DNA of 14,967 nt, from positions 1 through 14,967 of the forward strand of contig MHEF01000060.1 of the NCBI GenBank assembly GCA_001805125.1, given 5' to 3'. Both the position numbers and the translations under genes were made by a program. Positions 7,041 through 14,956 of this stretch are shown in pieces. Source of the DNA: Nitrospirae bacterium RBG_13_39_12. GTDB lineage: Bacteria; Nitrospirota; Thermodesulfovibrionia; Thermodesulfovibrionales; SM23-35. The notes beneath the pieces are model-generated. The model did not search any database and was not told where the DNA came from. It worked only from the letters and a program-made list of their open reading frames with translations. The number at the start of each line of letters is the position of its first letter. Within the stretch, counting starts at the first letter, position 1.

Positions 7041-7070
7041 ATGGTAGGACAGCCTTTATTTTAAAGTCAA
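7041..7070 (-). promoter_or_regulatory. Possible internal promoter before the polyprenyl synthase gene
   Basis: On the minus strand TTGACT (7070-7065) and TACCAT (7046-7041) are 18 bp apart, five and four matches to consensus. Initiation would fall at or within the tandem ATG (7038-7033), giving a leaderless message. That would fit the missing ribosome binding site. It is a weak call made from sequence only. Confidence 0.25.
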
Positions 7071-7081
7071 GGTGTAACCCT

Positions 7082-8164
7082 TCAAAGCAATTGGGGCTTA
7101 AGCCTTATTTTTTCCAGGTTAATGTTATTCTTCATCAGTTTCTTTAAATCCCCCGGCCTGAATGCACCCTTCTCTGTTATTATCGCTGTAACATACTTAT
7201 GGGGAGTCACGTCAAAAGAAATATTCTTTACCTTTACCCCTTCAGGAGCTATCCGAACATTGCCTCCCCTGCCATATATATGTGTGACCTCTTCAGGACC
7301 CCTTTCTTCAATAGGGATATCTTCTCCTGAACTGATTGAAAAATCTATACTACTGACAGGCGCCGCTACATAAAAAGGTATTTTATGTTCTTTACACAGA
7401 ACAGCTAATGTGTATGTTCCTATTTTATTCGCCACGTCGCCATTCCTTACAGTCCTGTCAGTGCCGACAATTACAAGGTCTATCTCACCTCTTTTCATAA
7501 CAGCTCCCGCTGTATTATCAGTAATAAGGGTAACAGGTATCCCTTCCTGCATTAGTTCCCAAGCTGTAAGTCTGGCACCCTGAAGCACGGGCCTTGTTTC
7601 ATCGGCTATAACCTGTATCCTCTTCCCCTGCTCTTTGGCAACTAGCATGGGTGCTGTTGCCGTCCCGTATCCTCCGGTAGCCAAAGCTCCTGCGTTACAA
7701 TGGGTAAGGATTGTATCACCATCTTTAATAAAATCCGCACCCCATTTGCCGATCGCCTTATTCACCTCAATGTCCTCTTCAAGGATTCTCTTTGCTTCCT
7801 CTATAAGGAGTTTTTTCAATCTGTCCACTGATTCATCTTTTCTTTTAATCAAAAAACCAGTTACCCTTTCCACAGCCCACTTTATATTTACAGCTGTAGG
7901 TCTTGTATTGAGCATTTCATTAAAAACCGGTTCGAGTGCCTTCATGAACTCATCAAAATTTTTCGCTTTTATATCCTGGGCTCCAAGGGCTATCCCCATT
8001 GCTGCTGCAATACCTATTGCAGGCGCCCCTCTTATCCATAGTTTCTTTATCCCTTCCGCTACCCGCATATAATCCGTACACTCAACAAAGGTGACCTCAA
8101 AAGGCAACTTTGACTGGTCAAGCATTATTACTTTACCGTTTTCCCACACTATTGCTTTAACCAT
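7082..8164 (-). CDS. mtnA: S-methyl-5-thioribose-1-phosphate isomerase
   Basis: MtnA isomerises 5-methylthioribose 1-phosphate to the ribulose form in methionine salvage; some relatives act on 5-deoxyribose 1-phosphate. The 360-residue product has the family hallmarks: IRGAPAIGIAAA (44-55), THCNAGALAT (154-163) with the catalytic Cys156, ADETRPVLQGARLTAWEL (187-204), GTDRTVRNGDVANKIGTY (234-251) with catalytic Asp236, and TAIITEKG near the C-terminus. Both catalytic residues are present. This separates it from eIF2B-like and ribose-1,5-bisphosphate isomerase relatives, although exact substrate cannot be proven from sequence. It overlaps the transporter gene by 8 bp. No other salvage gene (mtnP, mtnB, mtnK) is nearby, so it sits apart from its pathway. 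Confidence 0.94.
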   Translation of the reverse strand: MVKAIVWENGKVIMLDQSKLPFEVTFVECTDYMRVAEGIKKLWIRGAPAIGIAAAMGIALGAQDIKAKNFDEFMKALEPVFNEMLNTRPTAVNIKWAVERVTGFLIKRKDESVDRLKKLLIEEAKRILEEDIEVNKAIGKWGADFIKDGDTILTHCNAGALATGGYGTATAPMLVAKEQGKRIQVIADETRPVLQGARLTAWELMQEGIPVTLITDNTAGAVMKRGEIDLVIVGTDRTVRNGDVANKIGTYTLAVLCKEHKIPFYVAAPVSSIDFSISSGEDIPIEERGPEEVTHIYGRGGNVRIAPEGVKVKNISFDVTPHKYVTAIITEKGAFRPGDLKKLMKNNINLEKIRLKPQLL

Positions 8165-9401
8165 ATCCGACTCTCATAGGAAGCAATAATGTTATTACAA
8201 AAAATATTGCAAGAAGTGAAAGTACGCCTATCGTACCCCAGGATATAACATTGTGAGCTTTGGTGTTCACATGTTCACCCATAATCTTTTCATTGTTAAC
8301 AAGAGACAGCGCATATACCAGTACAAACGGCAGAAGCAAACCGTTAAGGACAGAAGATAGCACCATGAGGAAAATTAGCGGTGCACCTGGTATAAGTATT
8401 AAAATGGCAGCAATTACTATCATAAAAGTATATATCCCCATAAACTGAGGTGCCTCTCTGAAAGTCTTATTTACTCCTCTTTCCCATCCCATTGCTTCGC
8501 AGATATAATATGATGTTGCGAGGGGTACAATTATAGCGCCCAAAAGGGATGCATTGGCAAGACTGACAGCAAATATTATAAATGCATAGTCTCCGGCGAG
8601 CGGTCTAAGTGCCAGCGCTGCCTCTGATGCCTCGTGTATCCTTATGCCGTGAGGGAACAGGGTTGTTGCACAGGTAACTATGATAAAAAATGCAATAATG
8701 TCCGTAATACTGCAACCGATGAATACATCCAGTCTGGAAATATTATATTCCTCTTTCTTTATCCCTTTTTCAGCAATTGATGATTGCAAGTAAAACTGCA
8801 TCCATGGCGTAATTGTTGTTCCAATAATCGCTATGCTCAACAAGATAAACTCCGAGTCCCATTTCATCTGAGGTACAAATGTCCCGTAGAACACCTCTTT
8901 CCAATCTGGTTCTGCCATAAAGCCAGACAGTACATATCCAAAATAAAGAAGACATGCAAAGAGTAGTATACGCTCAACTGACCTGTAGCTACCCTTTATC
9001 ACTAAAATCCAGATAAATAAAGCACCCAAGGGAACCATAAGGTATTTACTGAAACCAAGTATTTGCATGCTCGCTGCCCATCCCGCAAACTCTGCAACTG
9101 TTGTCCCGAAGTTTGCAGTAAAAAGAGCTCCCATCATAAAAAAAGTTGACCTTATGCCGTAGTTCTCCCTTATTAAATCCGAGAGTCCCTTGCCTGTTAC
9201 AGCACCCATCCTTGCAACCATTTCCTGTATCACTACAAGAGCAATAGTAGTAGGTATGAGTATCCATAAAAGGGTATATCCGAAACGTGCACCTGCTACA
9301 GAATAAGTCGCAATGCCACTGGCATCATTATCAATGTTTGCGGTTATTATCCCCGGCCCCATTATTGAAAGAAATATGATAATTTTTCTCCAGCGGCTCA
9401 A
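8157..9401 (-). CDS. NRAMP-related divalent metal transporter, possibly Mg2+ type
   Basis: A 414-residue integral membrane protein with about eleven hydrophobic segments and an NRAMP (SLC11) fold signature. The TM1 motif, DPGN in standard MntH/NRAMP, reads DASG (26-29) within ANIDNDASGIATYS. The TM6 motif, usually A-x-x-M-P-H, reads TTITPW (195-200): Thr198 replaces the Met that favours transition metals, and Trp200 replaces His. Loss of that Met in NRAMP is known to relax exclusion of Mg2+ and Ca2+, and NRAMP-related Mg2+ transporters exist, so a hard-cation substrate is inferred. The start is TTG at 9401: AGGAGG lies eight bases before it and TTGA overlaps the upstream stop. The coupled upstream gene encodes an MgtE-like sensor domain, which supports the Mg2+ idea. 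It could still be a Mn2+/Fe2+ carrier. Confidence 0.88.
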   Translation of the reverse strand: MSRWRKIIIFLSIMGPGIITANIDNDASGIATYSVAGARFGYTLLWILIPTTIALVVIQEMVARMGAVTGKGLSDLIRENYGIRSTFFMMGALFTANFGTTVAEFAGWAASMQILGFSKYLMVPLGALFIWILVIKGSYRSVERILLFACLLYFGYVLSGFMAEPDWKEVFYGTFVPQMKWDSEFILLSIAIIGTTITPWMQFYLQSSIAEKGIKKEEYNISRLDVFIGCSITDIIAFFIIVTCATTLFPHGIRIHEASEAALALRPLAGDYAFIIFAVSLANASLLGAIIVPLATSYYICEAMGWERGVNKTFREAPQFMGIYTFMIVIAAILILIPGAPLIFLMVLSSVLNGLLLPFVLVYALSLVNNEKIMGEHVNTKAHNVISWGTIGVLSLLAIFFVITLLLPMRVGYG

Positions 9402-10660
9402 ACCTTTCTCCTCCTGCGCTTCGCTGCCGGCGGCGATATTCTGTCTATAATATCATCAATAGCAACAATACCTAACAAACGGTTTTCTGTGTCAACTACC
9501 GGAAGTGCAACAAGGTTGTACTTTGATACAATCTCAGAAACCTCTATTTCATCTGCATCCGGAATAACTGTTTTAACTTTGGTTTCCATAATATCCGAGA
9601 GTTTTGAATCCAGATCAGCAAGCAGTAAGTCACGTAAAGAAATTACCCCTAATAGTTTTTCATTATCATCTGTAATATAAATGTAGTAAACCGTTTCTAC
9701 TTCTTCAGCATCTTTTTTAAAATAATCTATAGCTCTCCTTACAGTAGTTGCCGGAGGATATGCTATAAATTCATTTGTCATCAAACCGCCTGCTGTGTCT
9801 TCCTCATGACTGAGCAGTTCCTGTATATCTTCAGCATCCTCCTTCTCAATACTTTCAAGTATCTCCTTTGCCTTTTCAGTGGGGAGGTCGCTCAGAATAT
9901 CAGCAGCCTCATCAGGGGGCATCATCTCAATAATGTCAGCTGCTTTCTCTGTTTCCATTCCGCTTATAATATCGACCTGGGTTTCTGGTGTGAGCTCTGA
10001 AAGGGCTTCTGCTGCAACATCCACATCAAGGTCCTTAAAAAAAACAGCACCTTCTTTGTGTGAAATCTGGCTGATTATTTCCGCAATATCAGCAGGGTGC
10101 AACTCTGACACCATCTGTCTCGGAACCGTGAGTGATATTTTTGTCAGCTTCGGTTCAAGGGTTTGAATATAGTTCCAGCTTATAAGATTATATGACATAT
10201 GTTTTTTAAATATTCTCATTATGTCCTCCCCGCCCCTTTCAACCCCGAGCCTTCGTAAAATACCCCTCATACCGACATCAACCGCAATAAGAACAGCGTC
10301 TGAATTAAAACCCTGGAGTTTAACATCATTTACTCTCACAACCTTTGCGCCATTTGCGTCAACAATCTGCTTATCAAGAATATCCCTTACTAAAAGAAGG
10401 TCTTTCTCATTGAGCTCATAAGGCAGAAGGGCCTCGACATAAATATTTGCGGAGATTATCCTCTTGTTGAATATGTTCAGATCTTTCCATAAAAATTTAA
10501 AAATATTCTTTTTCTTCTCTATTATCAGTGCAGAAACCTTAGGGAGCGGTTCACCCTTAACGATCACAAGGTCTTTTACCTTGCCGAGTTCGTCCCCTTT
10601 TGGGTCAAGTACAGGCTTTTTCATTATTTCACTGACAAATAGTTCAGTAAAAAAAGGCAT
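9398..10660 (-). CDS. Soluble PRC-barrel / MgtE_N / tandem CBS protein without the MgtE channel
   Basis: The 420-residue product has no membrane segment. Residues about 5-50 resemble a PRC barrel (VLDPKGDELGKVKDLVIV) and about 88-138 a second, similar unit (IVDANGAKVVRVNDVKL). Residues about 183-285 are an MgtE N-terminal helical superhelix (LHPADIAEII, MPPDEAADILSDLP). EDTAGGLMTNEF (287-298) is the standard MgtE join into two CBS domains (about 293-350 and 355-410). The tail is strongly basic (KRRRRK, 414-419). In MgtE these parts bind Mg2+ and gate a C-terminal channel, which is absent here. The next gene, overlapping by 4 bp, is a metal transporter, so this is inferred to be its sensor or regulator. 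The ATG follows GGAGA by seven bases, and it is first in the operon. Confidence 0.9.
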   Translation of the reverse strand: MPFFTELFVSEIMKKPVLDPKGDELGKVKDLVIVKGEPLPKVSALIIEKKKNIFKFLWKDLNIFNKRIISANIYVEALLPYELNEKDLLLVRDILDKQIVDANGAKVVRVNDVKLQGFNSDAVLIAVDVGMRGILRRLGVERGGEDIMRIFKKHMSYNLISWNYIQTLEPKLTKISLTVPRQMVSELHPADIAEIISQISHKEGAVFFKDLDVDVAAEALSELTPETQVDIISGMETEKAADIIEMMPPDEAADILSDLPTEKAKEILESIEKEDAEDIQELLSHEEDTAGGLMTNEFIAYPPATTVRRAIDYFKKDAEEVETVYYIYITDDNEKLLGVISLRDLLLADLDSKLSDIMETKVKTVIPDADEIEVSEIVSKYNLVALPVVDTENRLLGIVAIDDIIDRISPPAAKRRRRKV

Positions 10661-10998
10661 TTCTTGTCTCCGTTTTCGTTATTTTTTATTGGAATTTAAT
10701 CATTAAAATTATATCCTACTGTTTTTATTTCGGCAATACGAAAAATAATCATAATATTATTCAGAATATATCTTCTGTTAATCAGCTACAATACCTTCAT
10801 TCAATACCCGAATTGATGTAAAGAATACAGTATATTGCAATTTTTTATTTTAATTTAATTTAAACAAGCATACTCGGGACTGAAACTGCTTTTTTTTAAA
10901 GAAAACCACTGTAAAATATCATCTGCAACTAAAATGTTGAGCAGGCAATTTTACTGTATTTAAAGTTAAATTTATTCTATATTAAACAAGGTATAAAT
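10661..10998. other. Divergent intergenic region between the metal operon and murA
   Basis: This 338 bp AT-rich stretch holds the operon promoter on the minus strand. For murA only weak candidates were found: a TAAAAT at 10912-10917 without a good -35, and a TTGAGC at 10937-10942 without a good -10. No small gene or structured RNA was recognised. Confidence 0.5.
10708..10736 (-). promoter_or_regulatory. Sigma70-type promoter of the six-gene minus-strand operon
   Basis: On the minus strand TTGCCG (10736-10731) is followed after exactly 17 bp by a perfect TATAAT (10713-10708). The predicted start near 10701 leaves a leader of about 41 nt to the ATG at 10660, too short for an M-box-type Mg2+ riboswitch. 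The bases upstream (10737-10760) are almost all A/T, like an UP element, and hold AATAAT-N6-ATTATT. Confidence 0.78.
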
Positions 10999-12252
10999 AT
11001 GGACAAACTTATAATTCATGGTGGGAAAAAACTCAAGGGTGAAGTTGACATAAGCGGTGCAAAAAATGCAGCCCTTCCCATAATCGCAGCCTCCCTTCTC
11101 ACATCCGGTTATTGCGTTATAAGCAGAGTTCCGGACTTGAAGGATGTAATGACTATGGGTCGGCTTCTTGCAAAACTTGGTGCAGGATTTCAATACAAAA
11201 ACAGAAAGGCTACAATAAACACCGACGGTATTAATTTTTTTGAAGCACCATATGACCTCGTAAGAACAATGCGCGCATCTATTCTTGTACTCGGGCCATT
11301 ACTTGCGAGATTCGGAAAGGCAAAGGTATCACTCCCTGGAGGTTGCGCTATCGGTGCAAGACCAATAAACCTTCACCTGATGGGACTTGCAAAGATGGGT
11401 GCAGATATAAAACTTGAATCAGGCTATGTAATTGCAAAAGGTAAAAGACTTAAAGGCGCTTCAATCTATCTGGACACTCCAACAGTCACAGGAACTGAAA
11501 ACCTGATGATGGCTGCATCATTAGCAAATGGCATAACCTTATTGGAAAATTCTGCAGGAGAACCCGAGGTTGTTGACCTTGCCAACGCCCTTATTTCCAT
11601 GGGTGCTAAAATAAAAGGCGCTGGAGAGAGCATCATCGAGATAGAGGGCGTTGATGAATTGAGACCAATTAACTATTCGATAATTCCAGACAGAATTGAG
11701 GCAGGTACATTTATGACAATCGCGGGTATAACAGCTGGCGATATTATTATTAAAGATTGCAGACCCGAACATCTTGACGCCTCAATGATGAAACTTAAGG
11801 AGGTTGGACTGGTGTTTGAGCATATTGCCGGCGGCATTCGTGTCATTGGACCATCAAGACCAAAAGCTGCTGATATAAAAACAATGCCATACCCGGGGTT
11901 TCCAACAGACATGCAGGCACAATTCATGGCTCTCATGTGTTTAGCAGATGGTACCAGCATAATCAAAGAAACAATTTTTGAGAACAGGTTTATGCACGTC
12001 GCGGAACTTAGAAGAATGGGAGCTGACATCTCAGTCGAAGGCGGGATTGCTACTGTGAAAGGAACATCAAAACTTAAAAGCGCACCCCTAATGGCAACGG
12101 ATTTAAGGGCAAGCGCATCACTTGTTGTAGCAGCTCTTGCAGCAAAAGGCGCTACTGTTATTAACAGACTTTACCACCTTGACAGAGGATATGAAAAGAT
12201 GGAAGAAAAACTTCTCAGGCTGGGAGCAGACGTAAGGAGGGTAAAAGAATAA
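10999..12252 (+). CDS. murA: UDP-N-acetylglucosamine 1-carboxyvinyltransferase MurA
   Basis: MurA transfers enolpyruvate from PEP to UDP-GlcNAc, the first committed step of peptidoglycan synthesis, in the cytoplasm. The 417-residue product is the normal length and complete. SGAKNAALP (19-27) carries Lys22 and Asn23. LPGGCAIGARP (112-122) carries the catalytic Cys116, matching Cys115 of E. coli; a Cys here, rather than Asp, normally means fosfomycin sensitivity. FPTDMQAQ (301-308) carries the general-base Asp304. LDRGYEKMEEKL near the end carries the PEP-contacting Arg396. The start has AAGG seven bases before the ATG. It is a single-gene unit: divergent from the metal operon and convergent with the phosphorylase gene. 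Confidence 0.97.
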   Translation: MDKLIIHGGKKLKGEVDISGAKNAALPIIAASLLTSGYCVISRVPDLKDVMTMGRLLAKLGAGFQYKNRKATINTDGINFFEAPYDLVRTMRASILVLGPLLARFGKAKVSLPGGCAIGARPINLHLMGLAKMGADIKLESGYVIAKGKRLKGASIYLDTPTVTGTENLMMAASLANGITLLENSAGEPEVVDLANALISMGAKIKGAGESIIEIEGVDELRPINYSIIPDRIEAGTFMTIAGITAGDIIIKDCRPEHLDASMMKLKEVGLVFEHIAGGIRVIGPSRPKAADIKTMPYPGFPTDMQAQFMALMCLADGTSIIKETIFENRFMHVAELRRMGADISVEGGIATVKGTSKLKSAPLMATDLRASASLVVAALAAKGATVINRLYHLDRGYEKMEEKLLRLGADVRRVKE

Positions 12253-12256
12253 ATAT

Positions 12257-12344
12257 AAAAATTCTAACTTCTAAACAATATTAACCCAAACAATGCAATT
12301 GAATAATGCAGATAAGATTTAAATATTGGAATTTAGAATTTTTT
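12257..12344. terminator. Terminator-like dyad between convergent murA and the phosphorylase gene
   Basis: TTCTAAACAATATT (12269-12282) pairs with AATATTG (12322-12328) and TTTAGAA (12332-12338), leaving a 3-nt bulge and a 39-nt loop, and is followed by six T (12339-12344) on the plus strand. In another register AAAAATTCTAA (12257-12267) pairs perfectly with TTAGAATTTTT (12333-12343), which gives a T tract on both strands. It plausibly ends murA and the phosphorylase gene from both sides. Stems are AT-rich, so strength is uncertain. Confidence 0.5.
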
Positions 12345-14061
12345 ATCTTATGTATGCATCAGTAACATAGCGGCGCATCATTCGGTGACTGTTGAAATAG
12401 TAAGCATTTTTACCTATGGCATTCTGCATCATCCTTATCCACCCATGTCTGTCATTATAGAAAAGGGGTATAATTGTCTTTTCAAGTTTACAGTAAAGAT
12501 CATTAGCATCCTTAGAATCCATATTATCTATCAGCAGTGTCTCTGTAGGATTCGGGCCGATTGACCAACCGGTGAAACCTTCTATATGGCCCTCTATCCA
12601 CCAACCGTCAAGCACGCTGAAATTTACTACGCCGTTATGTGCCGCCTTCATCCCGCTTGTACCGGAAGCTTCCCTGGGCCTCATGGGGGTGTTCAGCCAT
12701 ACATCAACACCCGAGATCATTTTGAGTGCAATATCCATATCGTAATCATTTATATAAGCCATTTTAATTTTACTCTTCAGCAGCTCCTTTATAGAAAATA
12801 TCTTCTCTATTAGTTTTTTCCCCTGCTCGTCTTTTGGGTGTGCTTTACCGGCGAATACTATCTGGAGTTTGCCTAATCCTATTCTTTCAAGCCTCTTGAT
12901 ATTACTGAATATAAGATCTGCTCTTTTATAAGCAGTTGCCCTCCTTGCAAAACCTATTGTAAGAATGTCAGGGTCCATCCTAACGCCAGTATTTTTTCTT
13001 ACATAATTTAAAAGAGCCTTTTTTGCCTCAGTATGTGCATTCCATATTTCTTCGTCAGGGATACGGCCAACCCTTACAAATAATTCAGGTTCATTTGCCC
13101 ATCCAGGAAGATACCTGTCATACAGGTTTTTAAAACTGTCGCATGTCCATGTATATGTATGAACACCGTTTGTTATTGCACTAATTTCATATCCAGGGAA
13201 CATATTTCTCGAAACTTCAGTATGCTTTTTTGCAACTCCATTTATGAACTCGCTCAGGTTAAGTCCAAGGCGTGTCATATTAAGACCGTCCTTGCCGCCA
13301 AGTTCCTGTAAAACTTTTAAAGGTATCAGTTCGCCTAAAATCTTACATGCAAGATCATATGGGAATTTATCATGGCCCGCTTCAACAGGTGTATGAGTTG
13401 TAAATACACATAAATCTTTTACCCTTTCCACATCCCAGACAAGTTTTTCATCCCAGACATCTTCTATTGGCCGTTTAAATCTATTAAGAAGCTCAATTGT
13501 AAGCAGACCGGAATGCCCTTCGTTCATGTGATATTTCTTTATTTCAAACTCAAGCTCGTGGAGCATTCTTACACCACCGATACCAAGAACTATCTCCTGC
13601 TTAAGCCTGTAGGCCATGTCACCACCGTAGAGATAAGAAGTAATCTCTCTATCCTCAGCAGTATTTTCTTCCACATCTGTATCAAGAAAAAAGATCGGCA
13701 CGCAACCACGTGTCAGACTTTCTACATTGTATTGCCACGCTTGCACAATAACTTGCCTGTCTTCAATCTGGACAGCAATTTTAGCAGGGAGAAGAGTCAT
13801 ATGTTTAGATGGTTCCCAGGACACAGGATGCTCCCTCTGACTACCATTTTCATCCAACTCCTGTCTGAAATATCCCTTCTTACTGATAAGGGTAACAGCC
13901 ACCATAGGAAGTTTAAGATCAGCACCGGTTCTGATAGTATCTCCTGCGAGGACACCAAGACCACCGCTGTATGTAGGTATGTCATTTCTAATACCAATCT
14001 CCATAGAGAAGTATGCAATCTTGGGCTCTTTTGTAAGCTCTTTAAGACAAGCAATATTCAT
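12343..14061 (-). CDS. glgP: Alpha-glucan phosphorylase (GT35)
   Basis: This enzyme phosphorolyses alpha-1,4-glucan (glycogen or maltodextrin) to glucose 1-phosphate with pyridoxal phosphate. The 572-residue product belongs to the shorter bacterial/archaeal phosphorylase type, not the roughly 800-residue glycogen phosphorylase type. It opens with IAYFSMEIG (15-23) and TYSGGLGVLAGDTIR (30-44). HMNEGHS is at 178-184, THTPVEAGHD at 222-231, TNGVH at 297-301 and RRATAYKRADL near 373-383. EASGTSGMKAAHNG (464-477) carries the PLP lysine, Lys472. The ATG is fixed by an in-frame TGA two codons upstream, yet no Shine-Dalgarno is seen. An 8-bp inverted repeat lies in the 5' region. The HAD gene is upstream on the same strand after 235 bp. 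Confidence 0.93.
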   Translation of the reverse strand: MNIACLKELTKEPKIAYFSMEIGIRNDIPTYSGGLGVLAGDTIRTGADLKLPMVAVTLISKKGYFRQELDENGSQREHPVSWEPSKHMTLLPAKIAVQIEDRQVIVQAWQYNVESLTRGCVPIFFLDTDVEENTAEDREITSYLYGGDMAYRLKQEIVLGIGGVRMLHELEFEIKKYHMNEGHSGLLTIELLNRFKRPIEDVWDEKLVWDVERVKDLCVFTTHTPVEAGHDKFPYDLACKILGELIPLKVLQELGGKDGLNMTRLGLNLSEFINGVAKKHTEVSRNMFPGYEISAITNGVHTYTWTCDSFKNLYDRYLPGWANEPELFVRVGRIPDEEIWNAHTEAKKALLNYVRKNTGVRMDPDILTIGFARRATAYKRADLIFSNIKRLERIGLGKLQIVFAGKAHPKDEQGKKLIEKIFSIKELLKSKIKMAYINDYDMDIALKMISGVDVWLNTPMRPREASGTSGMKAAHNGVVNFSVLDGWWIEGHIEGFTGWSIGPNPTETLLIDNMDSKDANDLYCKLEKTIIPLFYNDRHGWIRMMQNAIGKNAYYFNSHRMMRRYVTDAYIR

Positions 14062-14103
14062 AAGTCAATATTTTAAGCGATTTGTGCACTAATAAACAAC
14101 GGA

Positions 14104-14152
14104 ACAGGCAAGGAGTACAACAACAATAAGTCAGATATATAAGTTTGCCTGT
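14104..14152 (-). repeat. Inverted repeat in the 5' region of the phosphorylase gene
   Basis: ACAGGCAA (14104-14111) and TTGCCTGT (14145-14152) are perfect 8-bp arms around 33 bp. It lies 43-91 bp upstream of the phosphorylase ATG, in the 235 bp gap after the HAD gene. No clear sigma70 promoter or HAD terminator was seen in that gap. It could be an operator or a leader hairpin. Confidence 0.45.
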
Positions 14153-14296
14153 CTTTTTATAAAGCTTCATGTTTTCAGATTAATCTACAGGGCAGTCTAT
14201 AACGGGACATTTTGACTTAGTGCATGTTTAGGCAGTTAACCTTCTTAAGGGCAATTTCTTCAACTTAAATACATTGAAAAATTAATTCAGAAAATA

Positions 14297-14956
14297 TTAT
14301 ATCAATTCATTAAAATCATTTATGTTTAAAAAACCAGCGGATTTTGAAGGCTTAACCTTTGAATTAGCCTTTGCTTTATAGATAATATATTTAATTCCAT
14401 ATCTTTTTGCAGTCTTCAAAATTATATCCTTATCGTCAATTAACAGAGTCTTATATTTATCAAATTTGAGCTGTTTCTCTGCCCCTTCCCAGAACTTAAT
14501 GCTCTCCTTCGGATACCCAGTATCAAACGAAGAAATCACTGCGTCAAAATATTTTCCTAAGCGGGTCTTTTTAAGCTTCAGTTCAATAGTCTTGTAATGT
14601 GCATCAGTAACGAGAATAACTTTCTTCTTATGTTTTTTCATCATCTTCAGGAATTCCTCTACATGAGGATGAACCTCTATAAGATGCTTTATCTGTTCTT
14701 TTAAGGCAGGTATATCAATGCTGAGCTCTTTTGACCAGAAATCAAGGTCTGTCCATTTTAATGTGCCCTCATGGATTTTATATTTCTTAAAGAGTTCCTG
14801 TTTTGCCTTACCGAATGTAATATTATTTTTTTCAGAATATTTTTCAGGTACAAGATGTCGCCAGAAGTAATCATCAAAATACCTGTCGAGGAGTGTACCA
14901 TCCATGTCTAAAAGGACAAACTTTATGTCCTTTAAAGGAATTTTTACTAAGTTCAT
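14297..14956 (-). CDS. HAD-superfamily hydrolase, YrfG-like (GMP/IMP nucleotidase type)
   Basis: A phosphatase of the haloacid dehalogenase superfamily. LLDMDGTLLD near the N-terminus supplies the nucleophile and acid/base Asp (motif I). LVTDAHYKT in the middle supplies motif II Thr. The Lys of GYPKE is motif III, and LLIDDKDIIL is motif IV with the Mg2+-binding Asp pair. The string FDDYFWRHLVPE after motif I matches the cap start of E. coli YrfG, a GMP/IMP 5'-nucleotidase, and the length agrees. The ATG at 14956 is chosen because it gives the same short lead before motif I as YrfG. The frame also runs to a TTG at 14965, and the start could lie beyond the edge. Substrate is inferred from similarity only. 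Confidence 0.85.
   Translation of the reverse strand: MNLVKIPLKDIKFVLLDMDGTLLDRYFDDYFWRHLVPEKYSEKNNITFGKAKQELFKKYKIHEGTLKWTDLDFWSKELSIDIPALKEQIKHLIEVHPHVEEFLKMMKKHKKKVILVTDAHYKTIELKLKKTRLGKYFDAVISSFDTGYPKESIKFWEGAEKQLKFDKYKTLLIDDKDIILKTAKRYGIKYIIYKAKANSKVKPSKSAGFLNINDFNELI

Noticed and set aside
7635..8072. 145-codon plus-strand frame
   Set aside because: It is antisense inside mtnA, with low-complexity Ser/Ala/Ile content and no recognisable domain.
10661..10701. Mg2+ riboswitch in the metal operon leader
   Set aside because: The predicted leader is about 41 nt, far too short for an M-box, and no conserved core is visible.
13513..14076. 187-codon plus-strand frame
   Set aside because: It is antisense to the conserved N-terminal third of the phosphorylase, with no family match or ribosome binding site.
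14104..14158. Plus-strand intrinsic terminator (8-bp stem followed by five T)
   Set aside because: No plus-strand gene precedes it, and the 33-nt loop is long; it is listed only as an inverted repeat.
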